Of a stretch of 64,000 nt of DNA, positions 60,899-64,000 are shown piece by piece. Position 1 is the first letter of the stretch. Each line of letters starts with the position of its first letter. The position numbers were made by a program, and so were the translations under genes. The notes under the pieces were generated by a model, which saw only the letters and a program-made list of their open reading frames with translations, had not been told where the DNA came from and did no database searches. Origin of the DNA: Blastococcus sp. CT_GayMR16 (GTDB lineage Bacteria; Actinomycetota; Actinomycetes; Mycobacteriales; Geodermatophilaceae); NCBI RefSeq assembly GCF_004570875.1, contig NZ_SPQK01000001.1, positions 62,001 through 126,000 of the forward strand, in the 5' to 3' direction.

Positions 60899-61594
60899 AT
60901 GGCGTCGTCGCTATCGATCAGCGTCCTCGAGCAGCGTTGGCCGCGGCTGTATCACCTGACGGAGATCGGGGCCTGGCCGTCGATCGAGCGCCACGGGCTC
61001 TTGTCGACGGCATCGCTGCTCGACGTGTACGGAGTCGTCGGCCCTGACCGCGAGCGCCTGCTGTGCCAGCGCCGGCCTGAGATGAGGCGCCTTGAGCGCT
61101 CGGACGTTGGAACCGCGTGGATACGCGACAACAAGCCGATGAACGAGACAGTCCTGCGCCGGACGCTGGTAGGCATGGACGTATCCGAGTACTACTGGGC
61201 ACTCAACCACCGAGTTTTCTTCTTCCTCGATGAGCCGCCGCTGCTCAGGCTCAGGAACGCGCCCCCCTACCGGGACCGAGCGCACGAGATGCTCGTCCTG
61301 GACACCGCTGCGCTCCTGGCGCGATATGGCCACATCGTCGAACTGTCGCCGTACAACAGCGGCGCCGTCCATCCCGGCGCGAAGGTGCAGCGTGGACCGA
61401 GGCCTTTCCTGCCCATCGGCGAGTACCCGTGGGATGAGCGTCGAGACAAGCGACCCTCCATCGCCGAACTGACGGTTCCTGGAGGGGTGCAGGACGTGAG
61501 TAGCCTGCTGATCGAGCGTAGGAGACTGCAGCCGGAGACCGGCGTCGCCAAAGCCGATACGGCTCACGATCTGCCGTGGTTTTGCGGTCGATGA
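60899..61594 (+). CDS. DUF7002-like protein, ADP-ribosyltransferase-fold-like N-terminus
   Basis: 231 residues. LYHLTEIGAWPSIERHGLLS near residue 20 matches the opening of DUF7002/DarT-like proteins, in which the His and the loop bind NAD. VFFFLDEPPLL and LVLDTAALLARYG follow in the middle. Could be a toxin or defence effector; no antitoxin is obvious next to it. ATG at 60899 preferred to the GTG at 60872. Confidence 0.65.
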   Translation: MASSLSISVLEQRWPRLYHLTEIGAWPSIERHGLLSTASLLDVYGVVGPDRERLLCQRRPEMRRLERSDVGTAWIRDNKPMNETVLRRTLVGMDVSEYYWALNHRVFFFLDEPPLLRLRNAPPYRDRAHEMLVLDTAALLARYGHIVELSPYNSGAVHPGAKVQRGPRPFLPIGEYPWDERRDKRPSIAELTVPGGVQDVSSLLIERRRLQPETGVAKADTAHDLPWFCGR

Positions 61595-61866
61595 AAGCTG
61601 GCTTCGTAGCTCGAGGGACCGAGTAGCCGCAGGGCTTACCCAGCGATTGCAGCGCCCGGTCGGGAACGACGAGGGCTAAAGGTGGGCCACAGGAGCCTGG
61701 GCACCCGGTCGGCGACGCAAGGCAGCCAGGCACGCACGAGCCTAGGAGGGCCCGCCACCACCGGCGATCGGCCCTCCAGTAGTTGCTGTAGCGGGAGTAC
61801 CGGCCGAACCAGCGCCATCGCGCTGCGTTCTTGCCCACGCACGGGGCCGGAGCTTTGACTGGGTGA

Positions 61867-62598
61867 TCAGGCAGCCCGTGGCAACCTGAGTACCTCGGCG
61901 ACCCTGTCGTTGCACAACGGCACGTACTGCCCGTCGACGGTTCGCCCTCCCCCGAAGAGCTCCACGACACGACCCGACGTCCGGTCATCGAGCAGGGAAG
62001 AGTCTGCCGCGAGCGCTCGGTTCACGTAGTCCACGACGTCCGGAGCCGCCAGTTCGGCAAGGGCGTTTCGCAGCTTCGAGTGAGCGTCGTCCTCGAGCTG
62101 AGCGCCCGAGAGTGCTCTGACGTTCTCGGCGATGACGGCCGCCGCCAGCATGATCTCCACGATGCGGCGCCGCGCCTCCGCGCTGCTCATCTTCGTCCGG
62201 TGCCCTTCGAGGGCGACCTCGACCTCGCTCGTGAACGCCGCGACCAACATCGAGGGCGCTTCGGACGTGACGGCTTCGTCGCCACTTGCTACCGCTCGCG
62301 CGGGCTCGGCCGCCGTTGCCGCGCGGTCCTTCCACCAGCTCGTGAGGCTCGGCAATCCCTTGAGACCACCGATGGTCAGCAGGACGCCGACGCCGAGGCC
62401 GACGACCACCCTGAGAAGGCCGGAGTCACCCTCGCCCTCGTCGACGGGACCCCCGAAGACCGCCTGTGTCTCCAGCTTGTTCGTGTCGTCAGAACGCGCG
62501 AGCGGGCTGGTGCCACCGGCTGAGAAATGCGTACCAGCGGGTCGCCCAACCCACATCGGCTCCCACAGCAGGTCGGGGTCCAGGTCCTCGAAGGTCAT
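61867..62598 (-). CDS. Hypothetical protein with one central helix
   Basis: 243 residues. Polar N-terminus (~1-60), one membrane segment (LLRVVVGLGVGVLLTIGGL, ~61-79), then a helical cytoplasmic domain (ARRRIVEIMLAAAVIAENVR). Unknown. The 270 bases downstream show no supported gene. Confidence 0.65.
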   Translation of the reverse strand: MTFEDLDPDLLWEPMWVGRPAGTHFSAGGTSPLARSDDTNKLETQAVFGGPVDEGEGDSGLLRVVVGLGVGVLLTIGGLKGLPSLTSWWKDRAATAAEPARAVASGDEAVTSEAPSMLVAAFTSEVEVALEGHRTKMSSAEARRRIVEIMLAAAVIAENVRALSGAQLEDDAHSKLRNALAELAAPDVVDYVNRALAADSSLLDDRTSGRVVELFGGGRTVDGQYVPLCNDRVAEVLRLPRAA

Positions 62599-63015
62599 TC
62601 TGCGACTGTAAGTGCGAGCGCTGACGATTCCTCGGAGGTCAGAGCCGTCGAGTCACGTACCACCCCTTCGAGGGAACCGTAAAATTGGCCGGTCCTGCCT
62701 GCGTCATGGCGCACAACTTGACCTACGGCGGGTGGCCACCCCACCCCTTACCGCTTCCGGACACCGGGGCCCACTCGGCGTCGGTGTCCAACGGGACTGC
62801 CCCAACTTCGGGTGAATCGTCGCCGTGGTGCCGCGGTCGTCTCGGCTATGGACCCCCTTGCTAGGTCGGGGGTCGAGGTGCCTGCGGCCAGGAACCTCCG
62901 CCAGGCCCCTGCGGCCTGCCCACACCGAGCGCCCGCTGGACACTGAGGCACGGGGAAGGCACGGTCCGGGGCCTGCCGCCCGCCTGACCAGCGCAGATGA
63001 CTGTCAAGAGCCCTC
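62599..63015. other. Right island end, no gene
   Basis: No supported gene. Contains GGCACGGGGAAGGCACG (62947-62963), the partner of the left-end short repeat, and a CCTGACCAGCGC-GATG segment (from 62982) that resembles 44641-44656 near the left copy. Confidence 0.45.
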
Positions 63016-63059
63016 GCCTTCCAAGCTGGCCATGCCGGTTCGATCCCGGTCACCCGCTC
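63016..63059 (+). repeat. tRNA-Gly 3' half, right copy (attR-like)
   Basis: Matches 44592-44635 at 43 of 44 positions. Here the loop reads CTTCCAA (TCC anticodon, proper tRNA-Gly), but the 5' anticodon strand and everything before are missing. With the left copy it bounds about 18.4 kb of accessory DNA. Confidence 0.8.
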
Positions 63060-63253
63060 TCGGCAGTGACCAGCCCGGGCCGATCAAGCCCGCACGCGGT
63101 GCCGCGGGTCCTCGACCGTGAACCGGTCAGCCACGGGACGAAGCAGGTTCAGACCAGAGCGGTCCGGCAGCGCGCGAGCATGTCGCGACGTACCCGACCT
63201 CGCCGCGGGAGAGCGGCGAAAGGATTTTCCTGCTCCAGTCCGCGCGGCGCGGC

Positions 63254-64000
63254 TCAGCCCCTCAGGTCGGTCACGACGGTCCGCCGGACGTCGTCGGACA
63301 GCGGTCCCTTGACGTACAGCTGAAGGCGCGTGAACACATCGCCATAGCGGCGCTGGATCTCTGCGGCGACCTTGTCGGGCTCCGCGACGACCGCGACGGC
63401 GTCGAGCAGTTCGTCATCGACGAGATCGCCCATCTCCCGCCAGCGGCCCGCCTTGGACATCACGTTCAGGTCGGTCTGCAGATCGCCCCATCCATGAAGG
63501 TCCAGGACCGGCCTGTAGGCCGGTGTGGAGGCGTAGAAGGCGAGCTGCTCCTTGGTCGCCTGCTTCACTGCTGCCATTTCCCGCTCGTCTGCTCCGGTAA
63601 CGACGAATGGCATGCCGCCCACCTCGAAGCCGTCCATGGACTTGCCCGCCGACGCGCGGCCGGCCGCGACGAGGGGCAGCGTCACTTCGCGCAGATAGCG
63701 CTCCGTCGTGAACCCATGGCACAGCAGCCCGTCACCCACCTGGCCGGCCACCTGGGTCATTGCCGCGCCCACTCCGGCGAGCAGGATGCCAGGCGTTCCG
63801 TGCGGGTTAGGGCCCGGATTGAACATCGGTGTCATCAGCGTGTGCCGGTAGAACTCGCCCTCGAAGTCGAGCGGGACACCCTCGTGCCAGGTCCGCCAGA
63901 TCGCTCGGATCGCCGTCACGAGCTCACGCATGCGAGCCGCCGGCTGCGACCAGGGCATCGAGAAGCGACGGGTGATGTGCGCCTTCACCTGCGAGCCGAG
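63254..64000 (-). CDS. F420-dependent LLM-class oxidoreductase (C-terminal part)
   Basis: Runs off the right edge, so the N-terminus is missing. Visible: TLMTPMFNPGPNPHGTPGIL, then LAGVGAAMTQVAGQVGDGLL (LLM fold) and the C-terminus YVKGPLSDDVRRTVVTDL. Resembles the F420-dependent subgroup common in actinobacteria. It lies outside the tRNA-Gly repeat and looks like core chromosome. Confidence 0.85.
   Translation of the reverse strand, partial: LGSQVKAHITRRFSMPWSQPAARMRELVTAIRAIWRTWHEGVPLDFEGEFYRHTLMTPMFNPGPNPHGTPGILLAGVGAAMTQVAGQVGDGLLCHGFTTERYLREVTLPLVAAGRASAGKSMDGFEVGGMPFVVTGADEREMAAVKQATKEQLAFYASTPAYRPVLDLHGWGDLQTDLNVMSKAGRWREMGDLVDDELLDAVAVVAEPDKVAAEIQRRYGDVFTRLQLYVKGPLSDDVRRTVVTDLRG

Noticed and set aside
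61251-61988. 245-codon minus-strand frame
   Set aside because: Overlaps the better-supported genes at 60899-61594 and 61867-62598, has no ribosome site and an odd Trp/Arg/Cys-rich composition.

Overview
The window is high-GC actinobacterial DNA: GTG/TTG starts are common, stop/start overlaps of the GTGA and ATGA kind are frequent, and F420-dependent and CmtR/KmtR-type genes are present. Two methyltransferase genes carry an in-frame UAG where a cysteine is expected and then continue with a recognisable family C-terminus. UAG-programmed selenocysteine has been reported for Geodermatophilus and Blastococcus, so Geodermatophilaceae is my best guess for the source. This is an inference; no rRNA or other strong taxonomic marker is present.

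Region 1 (about 0.5-11.4 kb) is a sulfur/persulfide and alkylation block. A minus-strand set holds a CstR-like CsoR-family repressor, rhodaneses, an ETHE1-like MBL-rhodanese protein and a TauE/SafE exporter, with two G/C-tract operators. A second set holds an ArsR-rhodanese fusion, a UAG-containing methyltransferase, a second MBL-rhodanese protein, an MFS transporter and a further methyltransferase; a second UAG-containing methyltransferase is divergent from it. An ArsR-SRPBCC-SRPBCC cassette lies between the two sets.

Region 2 (11.4-24.1 kb) is metal homeostasis. It has decayed genes (thioredoxin-like, Zn-ribbon, YnfA, a P-type ATPase fragment), KmtR-like and CmtR-like sensors with three CDF exporters, and a copper operon (CsoR, CopZ, CopA, a CPD-motif ATPase, and the Csp-like copper store).

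Region 3 (24.1-41.1 kb) concerns the cell envelope and extracytoplasmic thiol/copper handling: F510-type lipoprotein, CcdA, two TlpA-like lipoproteins, DUF305, NlpC/P60 and M23 hydrolases, a truncated ResB, a frameshifted CcsA, an Lgt-like protein, a VTT-domain protein and SCO1. A BlaI-like repressor and an M56 protease sit in the middle. Ten copies of a TACTA-n7-TAGTA type operator lie in front of these genes, which predicts one local regulon. Two c-di-AMP (ydaO-type) riboswitches precede the NlpC and one M23 gene.

Region 4 (41.1-63.06 kb) is accessory DNA: an IS3 relic, tRNA 3' fragments, and an island of about 18.4 kb between two 44-bp repeats of a tRNA-Gly 3' half. The island carries a PD-(D/E)XK-like protein, a compact six-gene RiPP-like cluster (44-residue precursor with a YDPxxQ motif, PhyH oxygenase, glycosyltransferase, ATP-grasp, P450-like protein, second Fe/2OG-like protein), several small hypotheticals, and a PLD-domain protein with a coupled partner next to an ART-like protein (possible defence). 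An F420-dependent LLM oxidoreductase beyond the right repeat looks like ordinary chromosome and runs off the window.

Frameshifts and deletions are unusually common here. Some (YnfA, ResB, the F510 lipoprotein remnant, IS3) involve missing sequence and are real decay; single-base shifts (CcsA, one methyltransferase) could also be assembly errors.
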